Below, piece by piece: positions 1 to 8,616 of a DNA stretch of 54,016 bases. The first letter of the stretch is position 1. Every line of letters begins with the position of its first letter. The notes beneath the pieces were generated by a model. That model saw only the letters and a program-made list of their open reading frames with translations. It was not told the DNA's origin and ran no database searches. The DNA is taken from contig JPZU01000001.1 of assembly GCA_000875945.1 (NCBI GenBank), positions 1,615,959-1,669,974 of the forward strand, read 5' to 3'. Position numbers and translations under genes: made by a program. Source of the DNA: Lachnospiraceae bacterium TWA4. Its GTDB lineage: Bacteria; Bacillota; Clostridia; Lachnospirales; Lachnospiraceae.

Positions 1-33
1 AGTAAACTATTACTTAAATTGAAAAGGATGTAG

Positions 34-264
34 ATGATGTCTAATCATACAAAAAAGATGATTGCACCGATTGTTATTACAATTATTGGTGTACTGTATC
101 TGGTGTTTTACTTAACACTAATATTTTATATAGATGCACCTGCAGAGATAATTCTGTTATTAGGACTTGGACTTATTGCATTTATTGGTGTATTTGTTTA
201 TGTGTTAATTGAGCGAATCGACGAAATAAGGAGTGGCGAAGAAGATGATCTTAGTAAATACTGA
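34..264 (+). CDS. small two-segment membrane protein of unknown function
   Basis: A 76-residue protein I do not recognise. It has two hydrophobic segments (about residues 11-32 and 38-59) joined by a short turn containing Asp and Pro. A basic N-terminus (Lys-Lys) suggests the N-terminus stays inside, and the acidic C-terminal tail follows the second segment. An AAGGA-like ribosome binding site lies just upstream, and the start could be either of two adjacent ATGs (34 or 37). Its end overlaps the next gene by about 20 bases, so the two are probably translationally coupled and may work together. No catalytic motif is visible. Confidence 0.7.
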   Translation: MMSNHTKKMIAPIVITIIGVLYLVFYLTLIFYIDAPAEIILLLGLGLIAFIGVFVYVLIERIDEIRSGEEDDLSKY

Positions 265-562
265 TTATATTACAGGAAAGAAACTACAAACTCTTAGTTT
301 AGTAAAGGGAAGTACCATTCAGTCAAAAAATGTAGGTAAAGATATTATGCAGGGATTTAAAACCTTAGTGGGTGGAGAATTAAAGGCCTATACGGAGATG
401 ATGAATGAAGCTAGAGCACTTGCAACAAAACGTATGGTTCAGGAAGCAGAGAGCTTAGGTGCAGATGCAATTGTCAATGTCCGTTATACTTCTTCAGAAG
501 TGATGCAAGGCGCAGCAGAAGTTATGGCTTATGGAACTGCTGTAAAATTTATTGAAGATTAG
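245..562 (+). CDS. YbjQ/UPF0145 family protein
   Basis: A 105-residue soluble protein resembling the YbjQ (UPF0145, putative heavy-metal-binding) family: an N-terminal beta region, then the family-like stretches EARALATKRM and LGADAIVNVRY, then a C-terminal YGTAVKF strand. The family forms pentamers but its physiological role is not settled. I chose the ATG at 245 over an in-frame GTG at 233. AAGGAG at 228-233 is correctly spaced for 245 and overlaps the GTG, and family members usually begin close to this Met. It overlaps the upstream membrane-protein gene, suggesting one transcript. Confidence 0.8.
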   Translation: MILVNTDYITGKKLQTLSLVKGSTIQSKNVGKDIMQGFKTLVGGELKAYTEMMNEARALATKRMVQEAESLGADAIVNVRYTSSEVMQGAAEVMAYGTAVKFIED

Positions 563-656
563 AAGACTAACGATTAGAAAACTAATTGAAAAAATTTATT
601 AAAAATCAATCAATTCAGAAGTAATTGGCAGAAGTGATTGATCGAGGAGTAAGAAA

Positions 657-2150
657 ATGAGTGAATTAAAACATTTACAAAATGGAAGTGATATCAGAGG
701 AATTGCTTGTGAAGGTGTTGCAGGGGAAGATGTGAATTTAACTCCAGCAATTGCTAATCGTATTGGCCAGGCATTTGCTTATTGGTTAGCTAATAAATTA
801 GGAAAAGATGTAAAGGATTTAACGATTGGCTTAGGACATGACTCTCGTGTTACGGCAGATTCATTGATTGAAGCAACTAGTGCAGGAATTTTATCAACAG
901 GTGCAAAGGCAGTAGCTTGTGGACTTGTTTCTACACCATCCATGTTTATGACAGTTGTTTTTCCAGAAACTGCATTTGATGGCTCCATTATGATTACAGC
1001 TAGTCACCTTCCATTTAACCGTAATGGATTAAAATTCTTTGATAAAGATGGTGGACTTGAAAAGGCGGATATTACTGATATCTTAGAGAGAGCTTCTAAG
1101 TTAGAAGAAGGAAAAACTGATCAAAAAGCAGATAGGATGGATATTCTATCTTTATATTGCACAAGCCTATGTGAAAAGATTCGTGCAGGAGTAAATGCCA
1201 ATGACTATGAGCATCCACTTGCAGGTCTTCGTATTACTGTAGATGCAGGAAATGGTGCGGGAGGATTTTTTGTAGACAAAGTTTTACAGCCATTAGGTGC
1301 TGATACGACAGGTAGTCAGTTCTTAGAGCCAGACGGATACTTTCCAAATCACATTCCAAATCCAGAAGATAAAAAAGCAATGAAAGCCATTCAGGATGCA
1401 GTTTTAGCTAATCATTCAGATCTTGGAATTATTTTTGATACGGATGTAGACCGTATGTCTGCAGTACTTCCAAATGGAGAAGCTGTAAACCGTGATGCAA
1501 TTATTGCAATGATGGCAGCAATCTTAGTCAAAGACTATCCTGGTTCTACAGTTGTTACTGACTCGGTGACTTCTGATCGTCTTACTAGATTCTTAGAAGG
1601 TAAGTTGGGGATGAAACAGCATCGTTTCCAGCGTGGATATAAGAATGTTATCAATGAGTGTAAGCGTTTAAATAGTGAAGGAATTGTTTCTCCTCTTGCC
1701 ATTGAGACCTCTGGACATGGTGCACTCAGTGAAAATTATTTCTTAGATGATGGAGCATATCTTGCAGTCAAGATGCTTATTGCAACAGCTCTTGCTAAAA
1801 AGGAAAATAAGGCACTTGCTTCTTATATTGAAGGATTAGAGCCAGAATTTGAAGGAAGAGAATATCGTATGAAACTTCTTGGTGAAGATTTTAAAGCCTA
1901 TGGACAGGATGTATTAAAAGGATTTGAAGAGAATGCAAAAACCAATGGATATACCGTTGTAACTCCTTCTTATGAAGGTGTACGTCTCCAATTTGATGGA
2001 GGTTGGGCGCTTCTTCGTTTATCTTTACATGACCCATTAATGCCTTTAAATATTGAAGGAAGTAAAGAAGGCGATTGCGATAAGATTAAAGAGGTCATTG
2101 CAAAATTACTCAGTTCATTTGACAAATTAGATACAACCATTTTAAAGTAA
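657..2150 (+). CDS. phosphoglucomutase/phosphomannomutase-type alpha-D-phosphohexomutase
   Basis: A 497-residue phosphohexomutase, close to usual family length. It interconverts the 1- and 6-phosphates of a hexose through a phosphoserine enzyme. The phosphoserine loop reads TASHLP (Ser116), the Mg2+ loop DTDVDR (261-266), and the sugar-recognition loop ETSGHG (350-355). The C-terminal phosphate-binding region reads RLSLHDP rather than the usual R-S-x-T-E-P. The loop sequence TASHLP instead of TASHNP marks a distinct subgroup, so glucose versus mannose preference cannot be assigned. It is followed by pgi, which fits glucose-phosphate metabolism. The start has GAGGAG about 7 bases upstream. Confidence 0.87.
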   Translation: MSELKHLQNGSDIRGIACEGVAGEDVNLTPAIANRIGQAFAYWLANKLGKDVKDLTIGLGHDSRVTADSLIEATSAGILSTGAKAVACGLVSTPSMFMTVVFPETAFDGSIMITASHLPFNRNGLKFFDKDGGLEKADITDILERASKLEEGKTDQKADRMDILSLYCTSLCEKIRAGVNANDYEHPLAGLRITVDAGNGAGGFFVDKVLQPLGADTTGSQFLEPDGYFPNHIPNPEDKKAMKAIQDAVLANHSDLGIIFDTDVDRMSAVLPNGEAVNRDAIIAMMAAILVKDYPGSTVVTDSVTSDRLTRFLEGKLGMKQHRFQRGYKNVINECKRLNSEGIVSPLAIETSGHGALSENYFLDDGAYLAVKMLIATALAKKENKALASYIEGLEPEFEGREYRMKLLGEDFKAYGQDVLKGFEENAKTNGYTVVTPSYEGVRLQFDGGWALLRLSLHDPLMPLNIEGSKEGDCDKIKEVIAKLLSSFDKLDTTILK

Positions 2151-2180
2151 AAAGCACTTGAAAAATGATGGGATGTAGAC

Positions 2181-2195
2181 TATCATAGTATGATA
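2181..2195 (+). promoter_or_regulatory. palindrome in the pgi upstream region
   Basis: A perfect 7-base inverted repeat, TATCATA-G-TATGATA, lies between the mutase and pgi. Further hairpin potential follows at about 2209-2272 (TTGGGG pairing with TCCCAA). This could be an operator or part of a structured pgi leader. No regulator is identified. Confidence 0.3.
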
Positions 2196-2299
2196 TATGA
2201 TAATTTAGGAAGAATACCCCCATGTATTCCCTAATCATAGTTGGGGACAATACCTTTTGCTCCCAACATCATAAGATTTTAATATGGAGGATTGTAAAA

Positions 2300-3880
2300 A
2301 TGATTAATTGGAACAATTTTGATACCTTAGATGCATATAAGGCATTAAATGACGTAAAAAAAGTAGACCTTGTAGAGGTTATGACTGGTGAATCTGGTGC
2401 TACAAGAGTAAAAAATTATTCAGTTCCAATGGCAGCAGGGCTTACTTATAACTATGCTGCTAAACAGGTCAATGATGAAATCGTTGAGAAACTTCAGAAA
2501 CTTGCAGATGAAGCACAGCTTGTTGAGAAGTATGAAGACCTTTACAATGGTGCAGTCATTAATACAGGTGAAAAGAGATTAGTTCTTCATCAGTTAACAC
2601 GTGGACAGCTTGGAAAAGATGTTCTTGCAGATGGTGTAAATAAAAGAGAATTCTATACAGGTGTTCAGGAACGAGTTGCTAAGTTTGCTAATAAGGTTCA
2701 CGCAGGTGAAATTACAAATGAAGCTGGTGAGAAATTTACAACAGTTGTTCAGATTGGTATTGGTGGAAGTGATTTAGGTCCTCGTGCAATGTATATTGCT
2801 TTAGAAAATTGGGCTAAAGTAAATAATAGCTTAAAGATGGAAGCAAAATTTATTAGTAACGTAGATCCTGATGATGCAGCAGCAGTACTTGCTTCTACAG
2901 ATGTTGCGCATGCAATCTTTATCTTAGTTTCAAAATCAGGAACAACTCTTGAAACTTTAACCAATGAATCATTTGTAAAGGATGCACTTGTAAAGGCAGG
3001 TCTTAATCCTTCTAAACATATGATTGCTGTAACTTCACAGACTTCACCTCTTGCAAAGAGTGATGATTATTTAGATGCTTTCTTCATGGATGATTACATT
3101 GGTGGACGTTATTCTTCATGCTCAGCAGTAGGTGGAGCAGTTCTTTCATTAGCATTTGGTCCAGAAGTATTTGCAAGATTCTTAGATGGAGCAGCTAAAA
3201 TGGACGAGCTTGGTAAGAATGCAGATATTACAAAGAACCCATCTATGCTTGATGCTTTAATTGGTGTATATGAGAGAAATATGCTTGGATATCCTGCAAC
3301 AGCAGTACTTCCATATTCTCAGGCTCTTAGCCGTTTCCCAGCACACTTACAGCAGCTTGATATGGAATCAAATGGTAAATCTGTCAACCGTTTTGGTGGT
3401 GAAGTAAATTATGTGACTGGACCAATTATCTTTGGTGAACCAGGAACTAATGGACAACATTCATTCTATCAGCTTCTTCATCAGGGAACAGATATTGTTC
3501 CTTTACAGTTTATTGGATTTAAAGATAGCCAGATTGGAACAGACGTTGTTATTGAAGGAAGCACTAGCCAGAAGAAACTTTGTGCAAATGTTGCAGCTCA
3601 GATTGTTGCTTTTGCTTGTGGCAAAGATGATGAAAATCCTAATAAGACCTTTAAGGGTGGCCGTCCATCAAGCATTATTATTGGTGACAGCTTAACTCCA
3701 GAAGCACTTGGTGCACTTCTTGCACACTTTGAGAATAAAGTAATGTTCCAGGGATTTGTATGGAATGTCAATAGCTTTGATCAGGAAGGTGTTCAGCTTG
3801 GTAAGTTACTTGCTAAGAAGGTACTTGCTCATGAAACCGATGGAGCATTAAAAGTTTATAGTGATCTTTTTGAAATCTAA
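2300..3880 (+). CDS. pgi: glucose-6-phosphate isomerase
   Basis: A 526-residue phosphoglucose isomerase, which interconverts glucose-6-phosphate and fructose-6-phosphate in the cytoplasm. The SIS-domain motifs are clear: IGIGGSDLGPRAMY near residue 152, SKSGTTLET near 210, GGRYSS near 270, and HQGTD near 393 with the catalytic-region His. The start is the ATG at 2300, preceded by GGAGG at 2286-2290. An in-frame ATG at 2222 would add 26 residues but has no ribosome binding site and overlaps a predicted leader hairpin. A strong terminator follows directly. Confidence 0.96.
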   Translation: MINWNNFDTLDAYKALNDVKKVDLVEVMTGESGATRVKNYSVPMAAGLTYNYAAKQVNDEIVEKLQKLADEAQLVEKYEDLYNGAVINTGEKRLVLHQLTRGQLGKDVLADGVNKREFYTGVQERVAKFANKVHAGEITNEAGEKFTTVVQIGIGGSDLGPRAMYIALENWAKVNNSLKMEAKFISNVDPDDAAAVLASTDVAHAIFILVSKSGTTLETLTNESFVKDALVKAGLNPSKHMIAVTSQTSPLAKSDDYLDAFFMDDYIGGRYSSCSAVGGAVLSLAFGPEVFARFLDGAAKMDELGKNADITKNPSMLDALIGVYERNMLGYPATAVLPYSQALSRFPAHLQQLDMESNGKSVNRFGGEVNYVTGPIIFGEPGTNGQHSFYQLLHQGTDIVPLQFIGFKDSQIGTDVVIEGSTSQKKLCANVAAQIVAFACGKDDENPNKTFKGGRPSSIIIGDSLTPEALGALLAHFENKVMFQGFVWNVNSFDQEGVQLGKLLAKKVLAHETDGALKVYSDLFEI

Positions 3881-3896
3881 TCGATGATTTAATTTT

Positions 3897-3924
3897 AAAA
3901 TGAGGCCTTTTTGGCCTCATTTTT
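3897..3924 (+). terminator. intrinsic terminator of pgi
   Basis: Stem TGAGGCC (3901-3907) and GGCCTCA (3913-3919), extended by flanking A:T pairs, with a T5 loop and a following T run. It ends the mutase-pgi unit. Confidence 0.9.
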
Positions 3925-3971
3925 GTATATAAATAAAATCTATAAAACAAATAATTTATTTAAATAAACGA

Positions 3972-4001
3972 TTGGAAATAACGATCTATTAATGGTATTA
4001 T
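3972..4001 (+). promoter_or_regulatory. candidate sigma-A promoter of the corrinoid cluster
   Basis: TTGGAA (3972-3977), an 18-base spacer and TATTAT (3996-4001) lie about 70 bases before the corrinoid gene and just after the pgi terminator. Predicted from consensus only. Confidence 0.45.
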
Positions 4002-4027
4002 TTAATAAAGTGTCTAATTAAATACAA

Positions 4028-4047
4028 CTATAGTTTGTGCACTATAG
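4028..4047 (+). promoter_or_regulatory. inverted repeat upstream of the corrinoid protein gene
   Basis: CTATAGT (4028-4034) and ACTATAG (4041-4047) form a perfect 7-base inverted repeat around TTGTGC. It lies about 20 bases downstream of the predicted transcription start and 25 before the start codon. Its position suits an operator or a small mRNA hairpin for substrate-dependent control. No regulator gene is present nearby. Confidence 0.35.
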
Positions 4048-4072
4048 ATAAAAGAGGTAAGAGGAGAAAAAT

Positions 4073-4725
4073 ATGGCAGCAAGTAAAGAGGAATTATTAA
4101 AAAATTATCTGATTGTGTATTAGAAATGGAGGATGAAGAAATTGTCGATGTAGCCAATGAATACATTGAGGCAGGATATCCAGCATACGATGGAATTATG
4201 GAAGGAATTGTCGATGGAATGAATAAGGCAAGTGACCTCTATGATGCAGAAGAATACTTTGTTACAGATGTACTTCTTTGCTCAGATGCAATGTATGCAG
4301 GTTTAAGTATCTTACGTCCACATATGGAAACTAGTGATGATGTTGAACATAAAAAAGCAGTCATTGGGGTTGTAGAGGGAGATACTCATGACATCGGTAA
4401 AAATCTTGTAAAGATTATGATGGAAACTGCTGGATTTGAAATGTATGATTTAGGTCGTGACGTTCCATTAGATGACTTTATTGAAAAGGCAAAAGAAGTA
4501 GATGCAGATTTAATTTGCATGTCTACACTTATGACTACAACCATGGGTGGAATGAAGACAGTTATTGACAAGTTAAAAGAACAAGGAATTCGTGACCAGT
4601 TTAAGATTATGGTTGGAGGAAGTCCAATTTCTAGAAAGTATGCAGATGATATTGGAGCAGAAGGATATTCTGTCAATGCAGTAGAAGCTGTGAAGGTCGC
4701 TAAAAAATTAGTTGGAATTGAGTAA
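4073..4725 (+). CDS. corrinoid (B12-binding) methyltransferase protein, MtaC-like, frameshifted near the N-terminus
   Basis: Carries the methyl group on a corrinoid between methyltransferases. The ATG at 4073, with GAGGAG upstream, opens MAASKEELLK and then hits a stop after 16 codons. Adding one A to the A6 run at 4099-4104 joins it in frame to the main reading frame, giving about 217 residues, the normal family length. As read, translation could only restart at the ATG at 4126 (199 residues), losing the first helix of the four-helix cap. The B12 domain is intact: GDTHDIG with the cobalt-ligand His (residue 106 in the restored protein), then MSTLMTT and MVGGSPIS. It heads the methyl-transfer cluster. 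Confidence 0.85.
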
Positions 4726-4744
4726 GTAAAATTTTGATTTAAAG

Positions 4745-4771
4745 GATGAGAGTTGTTTTCTCATCTTTTTT
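4745..4771 (+). terminator. terminator or attenuator after the corrinoid gene
   Basis: GATGAGA (4745-4751) pairs with TCTCATC (4759-4765), followed by T6. It probably lowers transcription into the activator gene, so the corrinoid protein is made in excess of its activator. Confidence 0.75.
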
Positions 4772-4798
4772 GCTAAATCAAATCGAAGGTGATTAAGA

Positions 4799-6610
4799 AT
4801 GGGAGCTGTAACAATTAATAAAACAGGACAAATCATTTCATATGAAGGAGGGGCTAGTCTTCTACAGATTTTATTGGATGCAGGAGTGTTTGTAGACAAT
4901 CCTTGTAATGGAAAAGGTGTCTGTGGGAAATGTAAAGTAAGAGTTTTAAGTGGTCATGTGGGAAAATTATCAGATACAGAAAAAGAGATTCTTAAACCCG
5001 ATGAAATAGATACTGGAATTCGTTTGGCTTGTATTATAAAACCAGAAGGTGATATAGAAATTGAGTTATTACAAAAAGAACGAAAGCATGAGGTATTAAC
5101 TTCGGGTTATGTTCCTGAATTTGAGAAAGAAATTGATATTCGAAAGCAATTAGTTGAAATACACAGTCCTTCCTTAGAAGATCAAACGCCTTTTGAAAAT
5201 CAGTTAACGAATCAATTAGAAGATATTGAAATTCCACTTGATTTATTGAGTACGTTAAAGTTTGAAGAATGTGTCTATACAGCAGTTATTTACAAAGATT
5301 GCTATTTAATGGGACTAGAACAAGGAGATACCACGGATAAAATTTATGGTGTAGCGATTGATATTGGAACGACTACAGTAGTTACTTCACTAATTGATAT
5401 GATTTCAGGAGAAGAGTTGGCGAATTCTTCAATGATTAATGCACAGAAAAATTATGGATTAGATGTTTTAACTAGAATTACCTATGAAGTTGAAAATCCT
5501 GAAGATGGAGTAGAGAAATTAAGGAAGGCGATTGTTGATTCAATTAACGATATGATTCTAGATATCTGCAAACAAACTGCAATAAATAAGGAACATATTT
5601 ATGAACTTACAGTTGGAGCAAACTGTACGATGATGCATATGCTTCTAGGCGTAGATGCAGTATCTATTGGTAAATCTCCTTATGCACCAATGTTTACAAA
5701 TGCTAAAGATCTCTTGGCAAGTGAAATTGGAATAGAAGTAGCAAAAAGAGCAAGACTTTACTGTCTGCCATCGGTTTCTTCTTATATTGGAGCAGACATT
5801 GTGGCCGGAGCTTATGTGTGCGAACTTCAAAAAACAAGTGAAAATATTTTATTTATCGATATTGGAACGAATGGAGAAATTGTATTTTCTAATAAAGGAA
5901 ATTTGCTTTGTTGTTCTTGTGCAGCAGGACCAGCATTAGAGGGAATGAATATTAGCTCAGGAATGCGTGCAGCACAGGGAGCAATTGAAGATGTTGTAAT
6001 TACAAAAGATGGAATAAAGCTACAGGTTATTGGAGATGAAGAACCGATTGGAATTTGTGGAAGTGGAATTTTAGCTGTCGTAAAAGAACTCATCTTAACA
6101 GGTCTTGTAACGAAAAAGGGAACATTTATCAAGATGAATCAATTAGAAGAAGATGATTACAGACTTCCAATGCTTCAGTTAAACGGTGCAAAACGAGAAT
6201 TTATTTTAGCAGAAAATGAGACGAATCAATTGTTAATTACTCAAGGAGATATTCGTCAGGTTCAGCTTGCAAAGGGCGCAATTCTTTCAGGATTTTATGC
6301 ACTCTTAAATAAAGCAGGAATTACAATGGATGATTTAGATCAGGTGATGATTGCTGGGCAGTTTGGTGCTCACCTACCAGCTGATAGTTTAACTGGAACG
6401 GGAATTTTGCCTGAAGGAGTTAAGGAAAAACTGGTTTATGTGGGAAATTCTTCAAAGACAGGAGCTTATATGGCATTGATGTCTAAAACTGTTAAGAAAG
6501 AAATGGAAGAATTAGCTAAGCATATGGATTATATGGAACTTGGAGCAACCGAGGGGTATGAACGCCTATTTGCTAAGTGTCTATTATTTCCTGAAAACTC
6601 AGTAGATTAG
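4799..6610 (+). CDS. corrinoid-protein reductive activator (2Fe-2S ferredoxin plus ASKHA ATPase, RACo-like)
   Basis: A 603-residue ATP-dependent activator that reduces inactive Co(II) corrinoid to Co(I). The N-terminal ferredoxin domain (about residues 1-85) has Cys36, Cys42, Cys45 and Cys78, the spacing of a plant-type 2Fe-2S cluster. A linker follows to about residue 180. The large C-terminal ASKHA region (DUF4445-like) has phosphate loops IDIGTTTVV near 185 and IDIGTNGEIV near 351, plus GICGSG near 420. The family resembles RACo of acetogens rather than archaeal RamA, which carries 4Fe-4S clusters. Its place after the corrinoid gene indicates its partner. The next gene begins 12 bases after its stop. 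Confidence 0.9.
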   Translation: MGAVTINKTGQIISYEGGASLLQILLDAGVFVDNPCNGKGVCGKCKVRVLSGHVGKLSDTEKEILKPDEIDTGIRLACIIKPEGDIEIELLQKERKHEVLTSGYVPEFEKEIDIRKQLVEIHSPSLEDQTPFENQLTNQLEDIEIPLDLLSTLKFEECVYTAVIYKDCYLMGLEQGDTTDKIYGVAIDIGTTTVVTSLIDMISGEELANSSMINAQKNYGLDVLTRITYEVENPEDGVEKLRKAIVDSINDMILDICKQTAINKEHIYELTVGANCTMMHMLLGVDAVSIGKSPYAPMFTNAKDLLASEIGIEVAKRARLYCLPSVSSYIGADIVAGAYVCELQKTSENILFIDIGTNGEIVFSNKGNLLCCSCAAGPALEGMNISSGMRAAQGAIEDVVITKDGIKLQVIGDEEPIGICGSGILAVVKELILTGLVTKKGTFIKMNQLEEDDYRLPMLQLNGAKREFILAENETNQLLITQGDIRQVQLAKGAILSGFYALLNKAGITMDDLDQVMIAGQFGAHLPADSLTGTGILPEGVKEKLVYVGNSSKTGAYMALMSKTVKKEMEELAKHMDYMELGATEGYERLFAKCLLFPENSVD

Positions 6611-6622
6611 AGGAATTTGATT

Positions 6623-7498
6623 ATGGCGATAAAAGATTTTAAATGTACCTATGAAAATTCTGTAGGTGTCAATAAAGAACTAACTAGTGGGATGGATGTA
6701 TCCTTTCCAGATGCATATTTACACCGTGAAACGATGGTAAAGCTTTCGTTAGCAGTTAAACAGTATGATCATGCAGGATTTTGTGTACTTCCATTTTGTT
6801 GTACCCTAGAAGCAGAAGCAATGGGTGGACAAATTAATATGGGAAATGAAAATATAGGCCCAAGAGCTAAAGACTATGTGTGTTCAAGTGTTGAGGAATT
6901 ACTAAAACTTCCTGCAATAGATTTTACAAAGGGAAGAATTCATGAAACCTTAATGGCTGCAAAGCAATTGACGGATGCAGGAGAGTATGTAGTGTATGAG
7001 GTAACAGGACCGTTTACCGTATTAAATGGTTTGATTGATCCTAAATATGTGTTTAAGGGAATGCGTAAACAACCAGAATTAATGGAAAAAGTATTTAAAC
7101 ATTTAGGAGAGCAGTTAATTGAATATATTAAGCAAATTAAAGCTTGTGGTGTTCAGTTTATTAGCTATGCAGATTCTTCTGGTGGATTAAATATTTTAGG
7201 ACCTAAAGTAATGGAACAAGTAACAAAAACCTTCACTTATGATTTTTTAAAGGAAGTTTATAAATTGGCAGATGATAAGACCATGATTTTACTTTGTCCA
7301 AAGACGACCTATGCATTAATTGGAACAGAAGTTGCTAAGTTTGTTGAGCATGAATTAGAACAGCCTGACCGTTATGGAGAAAGTTGTATTCAAATGCTTG
7401 GCAAGGTAAAAATGGCAGGACAGATGTGTATTAAAAATATTGAGTATCGATTAGAGAGTGGACGATTTAAAGAGGTTTTATTAAAGGACGAAGTATAA
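6623..7498 (+). CDS. divergent UroD-fold methyltransferase-like protein lacking the HxC metal ligand
   Basis: A 291-residue member of the uroporphyrinogen decarboxylase superfamily, related along much of its length to the product of 8617-9663 (shared EAEAMG, VTGPF/ITGPI and ILGPK blocks). It is about 55 residues shorter than its neighbours. The start of the usual barrel (…ERL…DRPPC) is replaced, and the last barrel segment with the final zinc Cys motif is shortened. Where the relatives have His-Ile-Cys, it has Leu-Leu-Cys (Cys225), so the usual zinc site that activates the methyl-accepting thiol seems incomplete. It may be a different specificity component or a non-catalytic partner. The start at ATG 6623 is set by AGAGGA; a TTG at 6617 is too close. 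Confidence 0.75.
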   Translation: MAIKDFKCTYENSVGVNKELTSGMDVSFPDAYLHRETMVKLSLAVKQYDHAGFCVLPFCCTLEAEAMGGQINMGNENIGPRAKDYVCSSVEELLKLPAIDFTKGRIHETLMAAKQLTDAGEYVVYEVTGPFTVLNGLIDPKYVFKGMRKQPELMEKVFKHLGEQLIEYIKQIKACGVQFISYADSSGGLNILGPKVMEQVTKTFTYDFLKEVYKLADDKTMILLCPKTTYALIGTEVAKFVEHELEQPDRYGESCIQMLGKVKMAGQMCIKNIEYRLESGRFKEVLLKDEV

Positions 7499-7525
7499 GA
7501 AGTTAAACGATAGGAGGAACAAACG

Positions 7526-8599
7526 ATGCATAAAGATGATCAGATGACACCAAAAGAACGAATGGCAGCATTTTTCTCAGGAAAAGACGTAGACCGTATT
7601 CCAATTCTTCCATTTATCACAGCAGTTTCAGGGAGTGTGATTGGAATGAGCCATCGAGAAAAAAGAAGTAGTGCGAAGAATCTCTTTTTATGTCAGAGTG
7701 CTTGTTATGAGCGATTTGGACATGATAGTATTTCTGTAGAATATGGACTCCATGGCATTGGAACAGCGATGGGAAGTACAACGAATAATCCAGAAAACAA
7801 TGTACCAGCAATTAAAGAACATTATTTGACAGACCTTAATCATTTAAATGAAAAATTGGATTTAGCAAAGATTGAGCGAAAAAATGATTCATGGGCACAG
7901 TGTAACTATGAAATGGCACAAATGCTCATTGATAAATATGGAAATGAAGTTGGAGTATCGCTAAGTACACCAGGACCAATGACTGCTGCATCTAGCCTTT
8001 ATCCGATTGCTAAGCTTCTTCGTGCAACGAGAAAAGAGCCAGAAAAAGTGCATGAGCTTTTAAGATTCTGTACTAATGCAATTAAATTACTAGCTAAAGA
8101 ATTTATGGACGGTGGTGTTGGAATTTCTCTATGTGACCCAGTAGCATCTGGAACGATTATGAATGAAAAAAGTTATCGAGAATATGTACTTCCTTATACG
8201 AAGGAGATTATTCAGTTTATTCATGACTATGGAAAATCTGTAACTTATCACATCTGTGGAAATACGACAGCTCTTACAGAAGCGATGGTTGAGAGTGGAT
8301 GCAACATACTTAGTATTGACAATGCAGTTAGCTTAGAAGATACAAAGAAACGAGTAGGCGATAAAATTGTACTTATGGGAAATGTGGATCCAATCAATAC
8401 AATGATGCTTGGAACGACCAAAGATGTAGAAAAAGCTGTTAAAGAATGTTTTAGACAGGGATGGGATAATCCAAAAGGATATTTAATTAGTACAGGTTGT
8501 GGTATTCCTATTGATTCTCCAGTAGAAAATATTGATGCATTTATGGCAGCTAGCAGAAAGTATGGAAAATGGCCATTAAATCCTGAAGCATTTATGTAA
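7526..8599 (+). CDS. UroD-fold (MtaA/CmuA-type) methyltransferase, copy 1
   Basis: A 357-residue TIM-barrel protein of the UroD superfamily that moves methyl groups to or from corrinoid proteins. The zinc site of the MtaA/MtbA type is complete: His242-Ile-Cys244 and Cys325 (STGCGIP). Other landmarks are FGHDSISVEYGLHG near residue 70 and PGPMTAA near 152. Archaeal relatives use coenzyme M. This bacterium probably lacks it, so tetrahydrofolate or the growth substrate (such as a methyl ether or methylamine) is a more likely partner, which is inference. It is near-identical over much of its length to the product of 9736-10809. The ribosome binding site AGGAGG lies well placed before the ATG. Confidence 0.85.
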   Translation: MHKDDQMTPKERMAAFFSGKDVDRIPILPFITAVSGSVIGMSHREKRSSAKNLFLCQSACYERFGHDSISVEYGLHGIGTAMGSTTNNPENNVPAIKEHYLTDLNHLNEKLDLAKIERKNDSWAQCNYEMAQMLIDKYGNEVGVSLSTPGPMTAASSLYPIAKLLRATRKEPEKVHELLRFCTNAIKLLAKEFMDGGVGISLCDPVASGTIMNEKSYREYVLPYTKEIIQFIHDYGKSVTYHICGNTTALTEAMVESGCNILSIDNAVSLEDTKKRVGDKIVLMGNVDPINTMMLGTTKDVEKAVKECFRQGWDNPKGYLISTGCGIPIDSPVENIDAFMAASRKYGKWPLNPEAFM

Positions 8600-8616
8600 T
8601 GAAAGGAAGTATTATA

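Noticed and set aside
2222-2299. An N-terminal extension of Pgi from ATG 2222
   Set aside because: No ribosome binding site, a sequence unlike the family, and overlap with the predicted leader hairpin. GGAGG clearly marks ATG 2300.
4002-4072. A cobalamin riboswitch before the corrinoid gene
   Set aside because: The leader after the likely promoter is only about 65 bases and contains no B12-box-like sequence.
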